20,573 nt of DNA, taken from positions 1-20,573 of the forward strand of contig JAGFNK010000833.1 in the NCBI GenBank assembly GCA_025769875.1. Reading direction: 5' to 3'. The translations under genes were made by a program, and so were the position numbers. The stretch comes from Russula earlei. Taxonomy: Eukaryota > Basidiomycota > Agaricomycetes > Russulales > Russulaceae. Below the pieces are notes generated by a model. The model was not told the origin of the DNA and did not search any database. It was given only the letters and a program-made list of their open reading frames with translations. Every line of letters starts with the position of its first letter. The first letter of the stretch is position 1. This document shows, in pieces, positions 1 to 10,041 of the stretch.

Positions 1-1248
1 AATCGCTTACCACCGCATTGGGATAGTTTACCCCTTCAAGTGCGTAATTTCATGTCCTACTGCACAGGGAATGACACCTTACCATTTATTTACTTGACAT
101 TTCGGGCTGCAGGTTGCTTACGGTCGGCTTTCACGAAGTATGTCTGTTGCCACCCCGGACAATATGCGGCTCATACAGGATAAATAGATGAGCCACGCCT
201 TCGCGGGCGTGTTGACGTGCGCACGCATCCATTCTATCGAGCTCGATCGTGGGTCCCCCTTCCTTCTCCCTGAGTCCACATTCCCGATTCTGATGCTTAA
301 GCGCACACGACAGCGGATGAGGGCGGTGCGACGAGCATGTCAGGTGGCATAGCCTGGATCACGCTCCCAGCGGGCTATCTCGGCTCGAGCCTCATCGGCG
401 CCGCGCTCATCACGTGTGGTTTCGACACCAACGCAAGCAAGGTCGCCAGCCTCATCCTTGCTATCTTCTTCGTCTTTACGCTCTGGTGGGCCAGGCGGAA
501 CCTCCTGTGCGTCCCTCTCTCTTGTGCGTGAGCTCACAAATTGATGGTGAGATGCTAGGACTTGGGTCCTCTTGGTGGGCATGTCTGGATTGATCGTGCT
601 CTTTTGGTTCCTCAAGGGAGGTGAGGTTCTGCGATACCTCGTAAGTTCGCATATGTAGTTCTTTCTACGGAGCCCGTTTCACTGATTCTGGTCCGCATGT
701 AGGTTCTGTTCATCGGCGTCATGTCGTGTCTCTACGCCCTCTGGGACGTGATCGGTGCGTCCCTTTTCTCGCAATGGAATAAAGGAGTGCCTTGTTCTTA
801 TCCGTGGCGTTACGCCTCCGCCCATAGATGATACAATCGCCCGGAAAGTGAATGCATCCGATGCATCAGCCTTCGCGAAGATCTGCTGTGGCTGTTTCCC
901 TTCGCAAGGTACATCATTCATAGCCACTACTCATTCCGTCGAGCGTGTGCATTGATCACAGCCGAATCAAGTATGGGGGTCATCTGGCTCATCATATCCT
1001 TCATCTTCTTCATCCTGGGCGTCTTGGTTGGCATTATCGCCTTCAAGGTAAACACCAGATACTTTTTCCTCACTGATCGCGATGAATGACACTTCCTTTC
1101 TGGGCAGGAATCGACGGCTCAACAGGAGCAAGACGCAAAACACTTCTTGCCCACGCCAGGATCGAACGGCGCGATTGCGTTGCCGATATCGACCCCACTC
1201 GGGCTGCTCTTCAGCGTCATGTCGACGGTAATTCTTTCTTTGCTATGA
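1..1248 (+). CDS. Peptidase M50B-like membrane protein (3' part, nine exons visible)
   Basis: This is a multi-pass membrane protein of the fungal peptidase M50B-like family (putative intramembrane zinc protease). Its N-terminal exons lie before the window. I infer introns at 40-112, 138-187, 249-313, 507-558, 641-702, 755-827, 909-961 and 1048-1107. Joining the exons gives 252 codons in one frame, ending at TGA 1246-1248. The zinc motif HEMSH (HExxH) is at visible residues 20-24, split by the second intron, and is followed by an ELDPDEGGATS stretch. Further on are hydrophobic segments around LPAGYLGSSLIGAAL, SLILAIFFVFTLWWA, WVLLVGMSGLIVLFWF, VLFIGVMSCLYALWDVIDD and VIWLIISFIFFILGVLVG. No frameshift or stop is needed, so the gene looks functional, with normal CpG content. 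The exact 3' end is the least certain part, because a GTAATT at 1228 could be another donor. Substrate unknown. Confidence 0.87.
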
Positions 1249-1416
1249 ATGAGGCGCAGCGCCGTGCGTGCGTGTGTAGGAAGGTGTTCGGTGATCTGAC
1301 CTGTTTTCGTTATTTGTCGGACCTTATTATCATATTTTTGTATTGATCAGCGTCAGCGATTGTAACGTTGCAATTGCACATCTTAGTGCAGTATACCTAT
1401 ACCTGGCTGTCATACT
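1249..1416. other. Intergenic, no gene seen
   Basis: This short spacer lies between the stop of the M50B-like gene and the start of the 0.8-kb repeat. I see no supported reading frame. It probably contains the 3' untranslated region of the upstream gene. Confidence 0.5.
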
Positions 1417-2226
1417 AAGGCACGAATTATTCTTAACGATGCTGTGGTCCGCCGTAGGTGTAACTCTTGCGACGAACTCCCGCTCAGAGACGGTGCCACG
1501 GTGCCCCGGGCGGTGCTGGATTGAACACAGGCCCGAAGGCGGCGGTTACTGGGCTCGCTGGTGCGGATGGTAAACGTACGTGTGTGCTGCGCCGAGTAGG
1601 CGAGCGTACCATCTCTGACGTATGGATTTGCAAATGGATGAGCGTCATACGGCAAAATGAACCAACGTAAGTGATAGGTAACTACTACGTACGGGGAGAT
1701 CGTACCTGTGCTAATGTTGTTGATTGGGACGTTGGGGAGGCTGAAAAGGGTAGTACGGCATTCGGTCACGAAGGTTGTGATATTCAGAACCAGATGAAGG
1801 GTGGCTTCGCCTGAGAAGGACATGGCTCAACCTCCAATGATCTATTCGACTCGGATAACTCTCGCTCGTGATCGGCGTTGAGCACCGATGCCCGTCGTAA
1901 CTCACGTGTCCGTGCTAGTGCTATCCCCGTCTCTTCCACTTTCCCAGACGAAAGCAGAACTTGTCTTGCACGCCATATGTTGCCGCATGAGGGGCTCTTT
2001 GTCACAGGCTTGAACGGCCGTGGGGTCAGGCTGATGCTTCCCGTACAGCGGATTTGCGGGAGTCGAAAAATGTGGCGGATCAAGGGGCGTTACGGGGACT
2101 GAAGAGGACGGAGAGAACTGGCTTTGCTTTGGGGGAGAGCTCTGGTTCAATCAACTCAAACAGCGTGACCTGCTTGGCTGCACAAATATCCTGTACAGGT
2201 GAACCAGAGTGAGTGACAATGAGGTA
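1417..2226. repeat. 0.8-kb dispersed repeat, copy 1 (CpG-rich copy)
   Basis: Nearly the whole of this segment aligns in the same orientation with 15178-15966, beginning at AAGGCACGAATTATTC and ending near CTGTACAGGTGAACCAGAG. The two copies differ mainly where copy 1 has CG and copy 2 has TG or CA, plus scattered single-base indels. On the minus strand open stretches exist (for example 1902-2150 and 2080-2298), but the frame changes between copies and I recognise no domain. It may be a fragment of a duplicated host gene or an unclassified non-autonomous element. Neither end shows an inverted repeat or LTR-type terminus that I can recognise. Confidence 0.75.
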
Positions 2227-2357
2227 GGACAAGGAGAACTTGCGATGTGAACGACTGTGGTTGTTGTCATGTCGGCCGTCAGGAGCTGCGGAGTTCAAAT
2301 CGAGTTTGAAATAGTTCGCTAAGTCTTTTCGCCCTTCCCGACCTCGTCATTCGTGTA
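2227..2357. other. Intergenic spacer
   Basis: This spacer lies between the dispersed repeat and the kinase-like locus. No coding evidence was found. It presumably holds the promoter of the downstream locus, but no convincing TATA box is visible. Confidence 0.35.
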
Positions 2358-4218
2358 ATGGCGGGTATTAACACCTGGAGAGACCTCCTGTTTCCAGTTT
2401 CTCAACACGTACATGTCTCTCTCGACCAATATCATGACCCACCAGAATCTCGCTCCGTACAAACGAGTTCCCTCAACGCCGCGATGGTGTGCGGCCCCTC
2501 ACGCTTACCTGCATCCGTGGAACCAGTCGAGGGCTTGCTAAATAGTATGCGGGATCACCTGGTCGAAATAATTGATGAAAACTACGCAGAGCCCGCAGCA
2601 GGAACCGTTTTCTCAGGCACCACACCTCCCATCACACCCTAAAGCGTTCTACAAGGACTCCAACGGGCATATCAATGCACCTGGTTCTCTACGAAAAATG
2701 AAACATCATCGGGGGCCATCTCACAATATCTCTCTCTCCTGGTCGGAGACATCTATCGTGCCCTTACAAATGATGTGCTGGAGTTCCGATCCCAAGAGCC
2801 TTCGCAATTCCCAAGGGTGGTCAATGATCACACTTACCGGGTAGGTAACGAAATCAAAATCCTATGGGAGGATAAGTCCTCGCACGTATTCGAGAGATTC
2901 ATGAGGACGGAATTTCAGTAGTCTGCTGGGAACGAACCGAGTGTTAAATCTACCACTGGCGTCATCATACACCGGTTACAAGGCCATCCTGAACAAGGTT
3001 CGTGTGGTTGCTTCTTTCAGCCGTCCATTATCTGAGTCAATCTGTACTTGTAGCTTGTGCTCCATGCGGGTGACATCGAATTACCAGGAAGAATCAGCCG
3101 TTCGTTGGGCAGTCGTCTTCTGTGGATTGAACTACACCATCATGTACATTCCACGGACGCGAGGGAGACCCCGGGTCTACTGCTCACCGATCACCAAGTT
3201 CTGTCTTCCGCCTGGTGATAACGCAGGACAACTCCCACCTATCTGGAGCATGTTGGTGTACATGCTGCTCACAGAGGTCACGAACATCGACGACTATGAC
3301 TCTGATGAGACAATTTGGTTTGGATCCCCCACCAGAAGTTCCGTCTTCGTCGCCACGGGGAAGAGTGGAGACCGAGAGCCGCATTGTATCCTCAAGGTTG
3401 CAGTCCAAAGAGAGAGGGTCCACGTGCTGGTCCTTCAAATCTACCCACAGGAGTTAGCAAACCTTTTTCTTCCATTCGTTCACACATGGTATTGACGAAT
3501 CTGCCCAGACTCGCGCGAATATTGTCATTCAATGCCTTGATGGCCTGCCAATCGAATTCACCCTCGTTGACGCACCCCTCTCTCAACTTGCACTTGCCAA
3601 GAAAATGCGCCGCCAGTCCATACATTTCGACCGCTACCTAGGAGGGGGTTGGTCTTCTGTGTATGCATCGAGAAAATGGCATGTCGTCGTCAAGTTCGCT
3701 ACCGTACCGAAGAAAGACAAGGCTATGCTCGAACGCCAGCTCAGCAATGAGACGGCCGCATATCATAAGCTGAGCCGCATCGCTGGATGGGTGGTCCCTC
3801 TCCATTATGGGGAATTTAAGTGGGACGGCGGACGCGCGATTATCCTTTCTGATGAGGGTCGGTCCTTATCACATCTCGAGACATTCTCATCACTGTCCTT
3901 TGCAGAGAGGTATGACTTGCTGAGATTCGAAGAAGATTGCGCTGACTTTTCTATGGCAGACTTATCATTTTTGGGGAGCTGTACTGCATCCATTTATTGG
4001 GTGTCGAGCACGGGGACCTTGAGCCACAGAATGTGTTGCAGAAGAAGTGGGCCGGTTTTCCGAAGATCATTGACTTTGGGTTTGCGAATGTCAACCATTC
4101 ATGTCCCGGCTGGGAACCAATGTGGGAGCTGAAAGACATGTGGCATAAGCTCGGGTTGGATAAGGTGAATCTCTGGTGGGTGGTGGAGAAGTTCAAGATC
4201 ACAACGGTCCACAGGTAG
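2358..4218 (+). CDS. Fungal protein-kinase-like protein, multi-exon, 5' half uncertain (possible pseudogene)
   Basis: The 3' half encodes a protein-kinase-like fold. A glycine-loop-like YLGGGWSSVYAS starts near 3633, followed by a VVVKFA lysine, then a hinge-like AIILSDEGRSL. The catalytic loop HGDLEPQNVL (HxDxxxxN) is near 4009, then IIDFGFAN (DFG) near 4066, with stop TAG 4216-4218. An intron at 3910-3959 (GTATGA...GCAG) joins the N-lobe frame to the catalytic-loop frame without loss, so this part could be functional. Upstream, one frame runs from ATG 2358 but meets TAA at 2640 and TAG at 2919. Another open frame covers about 2941-3495, and a third from about 3458 leads into the kinase domain. 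Introns there are plausible but I could not place them cleanly, so either the 5' exons are mis-modelled or the gene is broken. Substrate unknown. Confidence 0.6.
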
Positions 4219-4545
4219 ACACATGATAACACTCTTCATCCTGGCCCTGGCCGTGTTGATCATGAAATGGGCATTCTGACTGTAATACATTGATACCAGC
4301 TTTCGATCCATGTTCACTGGAAAAGTGGGAGGCAGGATACCCGCTACAGCGAACGGAGACGAGGTGGTCCTGAGCTGACTCTATCATGGGCGCGTGCGCC
4401 TGTTCTTTCTTTTTTTGGGGGGGTTCTCTTTAAATCCCTCATTAGTGCTGTCACCAACTCGGCTCGAATCCGCTTGAGCTGAGCGACACTGGGGGAGAGG
4501 TGTGAGAGCTGATCCCAGGCCGAGCTACCAGCCTTACAAATTCCG
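4219..4545. other. Intergenic, no gene seen
   Basis: This is the spacer after the kinase-like locus. It contains a T-run followed by a G-run near 4409-4425, and no reading frame I can support. It probably includes the 3' end of the kinase-like transcript. Confidence 0.4.
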
Positions 4546-5054
4546 TCGGTTTCTCACCTCAGGAAACCGAAAAAAACCAGCGGAAACCGGGAAACCGGGA
4601 GACTGGGAAACCCATGTCTGGTTTCCCGGAAACAACCTGAGAGTATCTTTCATGGAAACCTAAGAAACTAACAGAAACCTGTCGAAAGTATGGAAACTGG
4701 TAGAACTATAGTATAGTAGGAAAAAAATCACTGAAAATGGTCAGAAATAGGGTATATGTCATTTCTACTTGTAATTGGAAGTCGATTCGAACTGGTACAG
4801 ATCTAAGCCTTGAGGGGACTCTCAGGTATATACAGATCAGCATGGAATGCAGATATCATCGAGGCATCAGCACGATGAAGGGATTCATCGTCACCATCGT
4901 TGTCTGCACATTCCAGTGCAAGGTGCCAGTGTTGCTCACTCAGACGGTCGATGTGACCATAGAAAACTTGAATTGTTTTCCAGTGTGCTTCATGATGTCT
5001 ACCAGGTTTCCCAGTTTCTGGGTTTTTGGTTTCCGGAAACTGGGGTCCCACCGA
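4546..5054. mobile_element. MITE-like element with imperfect GGAAACC-rich inverted repeats
   Basis: The left end (4546-4602) and the reverse complement of the right end (about 4995-5054) both start TCGGT and then share the order GAAACC, A-run, CC, CAG, GGGAAACC, GGAGAC/GGTAGAC. This makes imperfect terminal inverted repeats of roughly 55-60 bp around a ~390-bp core. The left arm and the DNA just inside it contain many degenerate GGAAACC units. I could not find a convincing target-site duplication. The core has no recognisable protein. The class is unknown, and a non-autonomous DNA transposon is the simplest reading. Confidence 0.45.
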
Positions 5055-5368
5055 ACAGACAGAATACAATCACATCAAGAGTAGGCCAGATGAAGGGGAG
5101 AAAAAAAGCATGCAGCATGCACATGCACATACACATAGTGGCCTTGGCGTGCGTGGCAGAGCACGGCGGGCAGGATGCCGTAGAGGATTGGCACAAAGAT
5201 GCACGTGCGTTTGGAGGGTGCCAGTGCTGTGGGGTGCGGAGGACGAAGAAGTTCTGAGGGCGTGCGGTGACGAAGGGATGGTGAAGGAAGAGTGAGGTCG
5301 CCATCGCCTCCACTTCGACTGGGACTCAACATGCGATATAGAGAGCTGCCCTGAATCCGCGCCAGACA
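5055..5368. other. Intergenic DNA ending at the transposon target site
   Basis: This CpG-bearing DNA has no supported gene. An alternating CATGCACATGCACATACACA-like stretch lies near 5110-5136. The last five bases (5364-5368, AGACA) match the five bases following the right end of the large transposon. Confidence 0.4.
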
Positions 5369-5396
5369 GCATCGGAAAAGCCGAGTTTGCGAATTG
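5369..5396 (+). repeat. Left terminal inverted repeat of the Plavaka element
   Basis: This ~28-bp end begins GCATCGG and ends AATTG. Its partner is split by the solo LTR: 14166-14185 plus 15156-15164. CpGs are still present in this arm but lost in the right arm. Confidence 0.65.
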
Positions 5397-5574
5397 GGTT
5401 TTGACTCCTGCGAATTCCCGCGAAATCTTGGCAATCGAGCTTCTATGGTGGAAAGTCATGAAATATCCTAGAAAGCTACTTTTTTCAAGGGAATTTGGAG
5501 CCAATTTCCTGTGATCCCAAATGGATTTGGATTGCTTTAAGGGAATTTTCTGTTGGTGTTCAGATAATCAGGTT

Positions 5575-8500
5575 TTAATACGGGCTCACATAGGTCAAGC
5601 GCTTGGAAAAAGTATTTACATAGAAGGTATCACACAGATCTAGCACATTACTTGATTTCCACTCTTCCAGAGCAACAGGTCCAAATTTTGGCAACAGGTG
5701 TACACTTTGGTGGATTAGTTCAACAGGCACAATGCTTGCCTGCTGTTCTCCCCATACACAATGTTTTGAAATCTTGTATAGAAAGTGATTTGGTTTTAGA
5801 GATGGCTCAAATGGTGTGAACCACTCCACATACACAAGATATTCAGCAGGTTTGCAGCCCATTTGCAAGAACCAGTGCCTGAGGGCTTCAGGTGGAAGGG
5901 TAAAGATAGTTCATATCCTTCCAATGCAATGACCTGATAAAATGATAATGGAATGAATATGTGACCAATGACCACTAGTCAATTATTCACCCACCTGAAA
6001 CCCCATGAATCACATTGCCTCTATAAGTGATCAGTCCAGTATCAAACCAAGCAGGTACTCCCTTTCCATACTTGTCCAAATAAGCTGGCTGGGCATGTAT
6101 TGAGTCAACTATGGTTTGCAAACTGTTGATACTGTATGGGTCAGTGGAGGTAAATTTGATATGATGGTAAACAGGGAGTTTTCGGAATGGGATGTGAATG
6201 TTATGAGATGCCACTTCCACCTGGGCCTTTGTGTATTGCAGATTCTGGTACTGAGTCACGAAGTATGCAAGAGCTGCTTTGAAAAACTGGGTGCCATAGT
6301 CATCTCTCAGTGAATCCAAGCTGACACCCCAGGCTGATGGATGTTTTGCCATCATGAGCTGGCAAGGATAAATCAAGGATGCTAGACATGGAGGCTTGGG
6401 AGGTAGCTGAGGGGCATCATATTGTGCAGAGAATTGGCATGGCAGGTATTTGTCATGTCTCAGGATCTTTTCACAGCGCTCGAGCCATAATGTCATCTGG
6501 GGATACTTGTCCTTGGAATTCATGGGGCAATATGCATCTTTTGCAAGGTCAATATGGAGCCGCTCTGTGTACTCAGTATTATAATTGTCCATTGTACTGA
6601 AGTGTTCAATAAATTGTCAATAATGGCCTGTAAAATGAAGCTTTGGAATGTTGAAGTGAGCTTGAATGCCAAGATCGATGAAGATATCCTTGTTGTCATG
6701 GAAAGATTTCAAGGTGTCATCAAGAGAGTTCAAAGTTTTATCACTGTGAACTGGATACTTTGCAAGATTAAGGAAGTCCATCAGTCCTCTGTCTGCACGG
6801 ACCAGACAGATGGGTGACATGTTGTTTGGGAGGCAAATATCGAGGATAAGACCAAGGAGAAATCATGAAATTTGATCATGTTTGGTGCTGGTGACTTGTG
6901 TCAGATGGGATATGCTATTCATGAAAATCTGGATGTTATGATTGGGGGGAAGGCAGCAACATTGTGCATCAATCTCTACATTGCCACAAATTGTTCTCAA
7001 CCAAGCAATCAGGTGTTTGATAACACCCTGGTACAGTTGATGAAGGATGTCAGGAGCAATTGACTGGTAGATATTGACAAATGGCAAGTCTTCCCAAAAC
7101 AGATGCTGGATGGGCTTCACCCCTGCCTCTTTGCATGCCCAGCAAATGCAGTGGGTCCCTGGCTGATAGCATCAATAGCTGTCAAGGATTTTATCAAGTT
7201 CACATGGTGGTCTAACACTATCTGCATTTCCAAGATCATTGCATGGGGCTGGGCAAGTTGGGCATTCCCTGGTTTTGACACATACAACAAGGAGCTGCTC
7301 AGGGTAATTGCCAACAAAAGTGGCATAAATGGGATAACACTGCCACACAAGTCTGTCAACACTTGTCAGGTGAACTCCCTTGATACCTGCTGTCTCCAGT
7401 GGATCAAGGATGTACTTCATGCTTACATGAAATATGTTGACAAGAGTGCAACGTCAGGCTGATTTATTGGAGATGTGGCCAAGTCTGGAGATCAGAAGAT
7501 ATGTGAGGAGGACCTGACCTTGTTGGGAAGGCTTTCACTGGATGTCCTTGGGAAGGTTACCAATGGTCATGTAAACCAGATAGGTGGTTTTGCCACAGAA
7601 TACTGTTAGCTGAGTTTTGTCAGATGAAATTAGCACTGGAACAATGGTGCAGTTCTTCTCTCCAGTCTGTGCTTCAAGTTCTTCCTAGAATAATTGATTA
7701 ATATGGAGTGAACCAAAGGATTAATTTTAGATATACCTGGGTACACCACCACCATTTGCCAGTCTGCATATCAAAGAAGTGATGTATCATTTGGTTGGTG
7801 TCCACATAGTGACACTCAGGCTCCACGATGAGGTGCTCAGCAAAATCAATGTCACCCCAAAGCACAGTGAGGCATTCAATTACATTGTGGGAAAAGAATT
7901 TGAAGGCCTTGCCAGCCACAATGACTTCATGGCAATGAAAAGCAGGGTGGCCAGGGAGGCGTTCATCAATAATTTTGTTGAGTTGATTGGAACTCTTGTA
8001 TGAAAGGCCAAGTGCTTCACAGACCTGCACTTGTTTGTTAGCATGCTCAAGTCAAATTCAGTGAGCTTTCTTACCCTGCCAATTGCCAGAAGGTCCAAAA
8101 ATGCTATTGATCCTGCACCTTGAAGCTTTGCCCACTTGGCAATCTCCCAATCTATCTTTGATGCAAATGGAGCCCAAGGGTTTGTCAACCCATTAATGGT
8201 GGAGCAATATCTTATGTCCTGAGACTCCGTCTGTTTGAGTGGCACCAGCACCTCAGTCAGGATATTTATCAGAATATTTGACAATGAATGGACTGCCATC
8301 AGCCCAATTTTTGGCCTGCAATCAATCTCTGGTATGAACTCCCAAATCTAGGTCATCCTCATCTTGCAACTCCTCGTTGGCAGTTGCCTAATTGGCCTGG
8401 TGTGTGTTACATGCACCAGGATGCTCAGGTTCCCAGCTTGTTTCAAGATTGGCTGCTTGTGCAGCTTCCAAATCCTCTTCTTGCTCATCAAAGTTGTCTC

Positions 8501-8783
8501 CCTCATCCTCTTGGACTGGTGGTTCTTGTGCCAATGCATCTTGCCCAAAGTCATCATCCACATAATCATCAGGACCACTGAAAGCATCGCCATTGAATGC
8601 GACAAGTTCATCAGGGTTGCCAGTATCAGAGTCAATGTTGTCATTGCTGTGCAGAGAACTACCCATCAACTCTTGGTACAAAGCAGTGCAATGTGGGTCA
8701 TGGCTCTGTCGCAAATGGAAGTGATATCCTGACTGAGTGAGATCAGGCTTCAAGCAAGCAGGACAAGATTGTCTTTGAGACAT
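5575..8783 (-). pseudogene. Plavaka transposase, degenerate
   Basis: Read on the minus strand from ATG 8783 (MSQRQSCPACLKPD). The N-terminus has a CPAC...H...H zinc-finger-like motif followed by an acidic linker. Then come family landmarks in the expected order: PFASKIDWEIAKWAKLQG (~8150), LGLSYKSSNQLNKIIDERLP (~7990), TGKWWWCTQ (~7740), SSDKTQLTVF (~7620), CYPIYATFVGNYPEQLL (~7320), LHQLYQGVIKHL (~7030), NTEYTERLHIDLAKDAY (~6560), FRKLPVYHHIKF (~6180) and VHLLPKFGPVALEEWKSSNV (~5670). The stop is TAA at 5575-5577. Introns are likely at about 7690-7740 and 5880-5990. Several frameshifts and in-frame stops break it, including a TGA at 7535-7537 where related proteins have Arg. In the conserved block near 7350, expected Gly/Arg/His positions read Arg, Trp/Gln and Tyr, all explainable by CpG loss. 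It is therefore inactive. Confidence 0.85.
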
Positions 8784-8930
8784 GATGATGGATACAAAGT
8801 TGTCAGTTACAAAGTGGCTATGGTAAGCAAACTGGGGCAACATAAGCTGGTGCAGTTGTGGCTGCAGTTGAATATTGAACAAACACATACTTACTGTAGC
8901 ACACCAGGTCGGGCATGCAGAGTCTGTGTG

Positions 8931-9264
8931 GCTTGATCTGAGGGCAGCTACAGACAGGAGGGACTGAGAACAAGGTCATGCCCCAAGGTGCAATGCTTGA
9001 TGCTTTGGAGAAGCAGTGCACATGCGAGAGAGAGTGTGTGTTTGGGCTTGATCTGAAGGCAGGTATGGACAGGAGGGACTGAGAACAAGGTTGTGCCCTG
9101 AGGTGCAATGCTCAATGCTTCAGAGAAGCATGCGTGTGAGAGAGAGTGTGTGTGTTCGGGCTTGATCCAAGGTGGGTACAGACAGGAGGGACCAAGAACA
9201 AGGTCATGCCCCAAGGTGCAACCTTTCAATGCTTTGGAGGAGTGCATGTGAGAGAGAGTGTGTG
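8931..9264. repeat. Minisatellite, three units of ~115 bp
   Basis: Three head-to-tail units start at GCTTGATC (8931, 9046 and 9160, spacings 115 and 114). Each contains GACAGGAGGGACTGAGAACA or a variant, then AAGGTGCAA, and ends in a GAGAGAGAGTGTGTG run. It lies upstream of both divergent genes of the transposon, where promoters are expected. The minus-strand open frames across it simply repeat the unit and are not credible genes. Confidence 0.85.
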
Positions 9265-9273
9265 TGAGAGTGT

Positions 9274-10041
9274 GTGTGTTTTCTTGAGAGAATGGTTCAC
9301 ACAGGCAGATGAGGAGAGGGCAAATGCGAGTGCATTAGACTGCAAAAGACTTCACTGAACTGTCACTCAAGAGGGCGATATGATGGAAGAAGATGACCCA
9401 GACTGAAGAGCCTAGTGGTGCAGGGGATGGATCAAGAGGAAGGGGTGTGCAGATGCAGCTGAACAGTGATGGTGTTGTGCCATAGATTGGTGTGTGGAGG
9501 AGTTGAGCTCTGGGGGGTGCCAAGCAGCGAAGCTAATAAGTGATTGACTTGAGCCATTGTCACAGTTCCCTGGCACAAAGCAGGGAACATGGCTGTGATG
9601 ACATTGAAGGGAGAGCATGAGTGTGAAGGAGGAAGATGAAAGGGAAAGAGTGGCAGCAGTTGGAGGAGGGGGATGAAGACAAAGGGGAGGAGGAATGCAT
9701 GTGGATGCAGGTACATGTCACATGAATTTCCTGGTCAGTGTCAGTGGGCTCACACACCTTACACTTCTCCCCACTGTCACCACTAATTTGTTCCACCCCA
9801 AACACTCCTTTATTTCTCCTCACCAACTTCCAACCCTCATTAATTATATTCTTTATTCTGATGTCAGAGCTGTCCTAGTTATTGCTGCACCAACTCTTGA
9901 GACCAGCAAAGAAGAGGGGGATGAACATCCAATCCTTCCCTTTAAGGGTATGGGCCAATGTACCTTTCAAATTCTGAGTTAACTGAATTTCTCCAGTCTC
10001 ACACGCCAAGGCCAAGGTCATACTAGTCATGTCTCAATTCT
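9274..10041. other. Spacer between divergent transposon genes; no firm gene
   Basis: This is purine- and pyrimidine-rich DNA with short open frames on both strands, none matching a family I know. It probably contains the promoter and 5' leader of the DUF6532 gene. An upstream coding exon of that gene (acidic stretch around 9900) cannot be excluded. CpG is rare. Confidence 0.4.

Noticed and set aside
5070..5504. Overlapping minus-strand frames of 119-144 codons
   Set aside because: They cross the transposon end at 5369 and its target site without any domain, so they are chance frames.
8948..9247. Minus-strand open frame across the minisatellite
   Set aside because: The predicted peptide is just the tandem unit translated. 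It has no domain and no start context.
8931..9264. CRISPR-like array of direct repeats
   Set aside because: There are only three ~115-bp units with no short repeat/unique spacer pattern, and the genome is fungal. It is a minisatellite.
9432..9716. Minus-strand proline/leucine-rich frame
   Set aside because: Low-complexity pyrimidine-rich DNA with no recognisable family. It lies upstream of both divergent genes, so it is probably promoter or leader.
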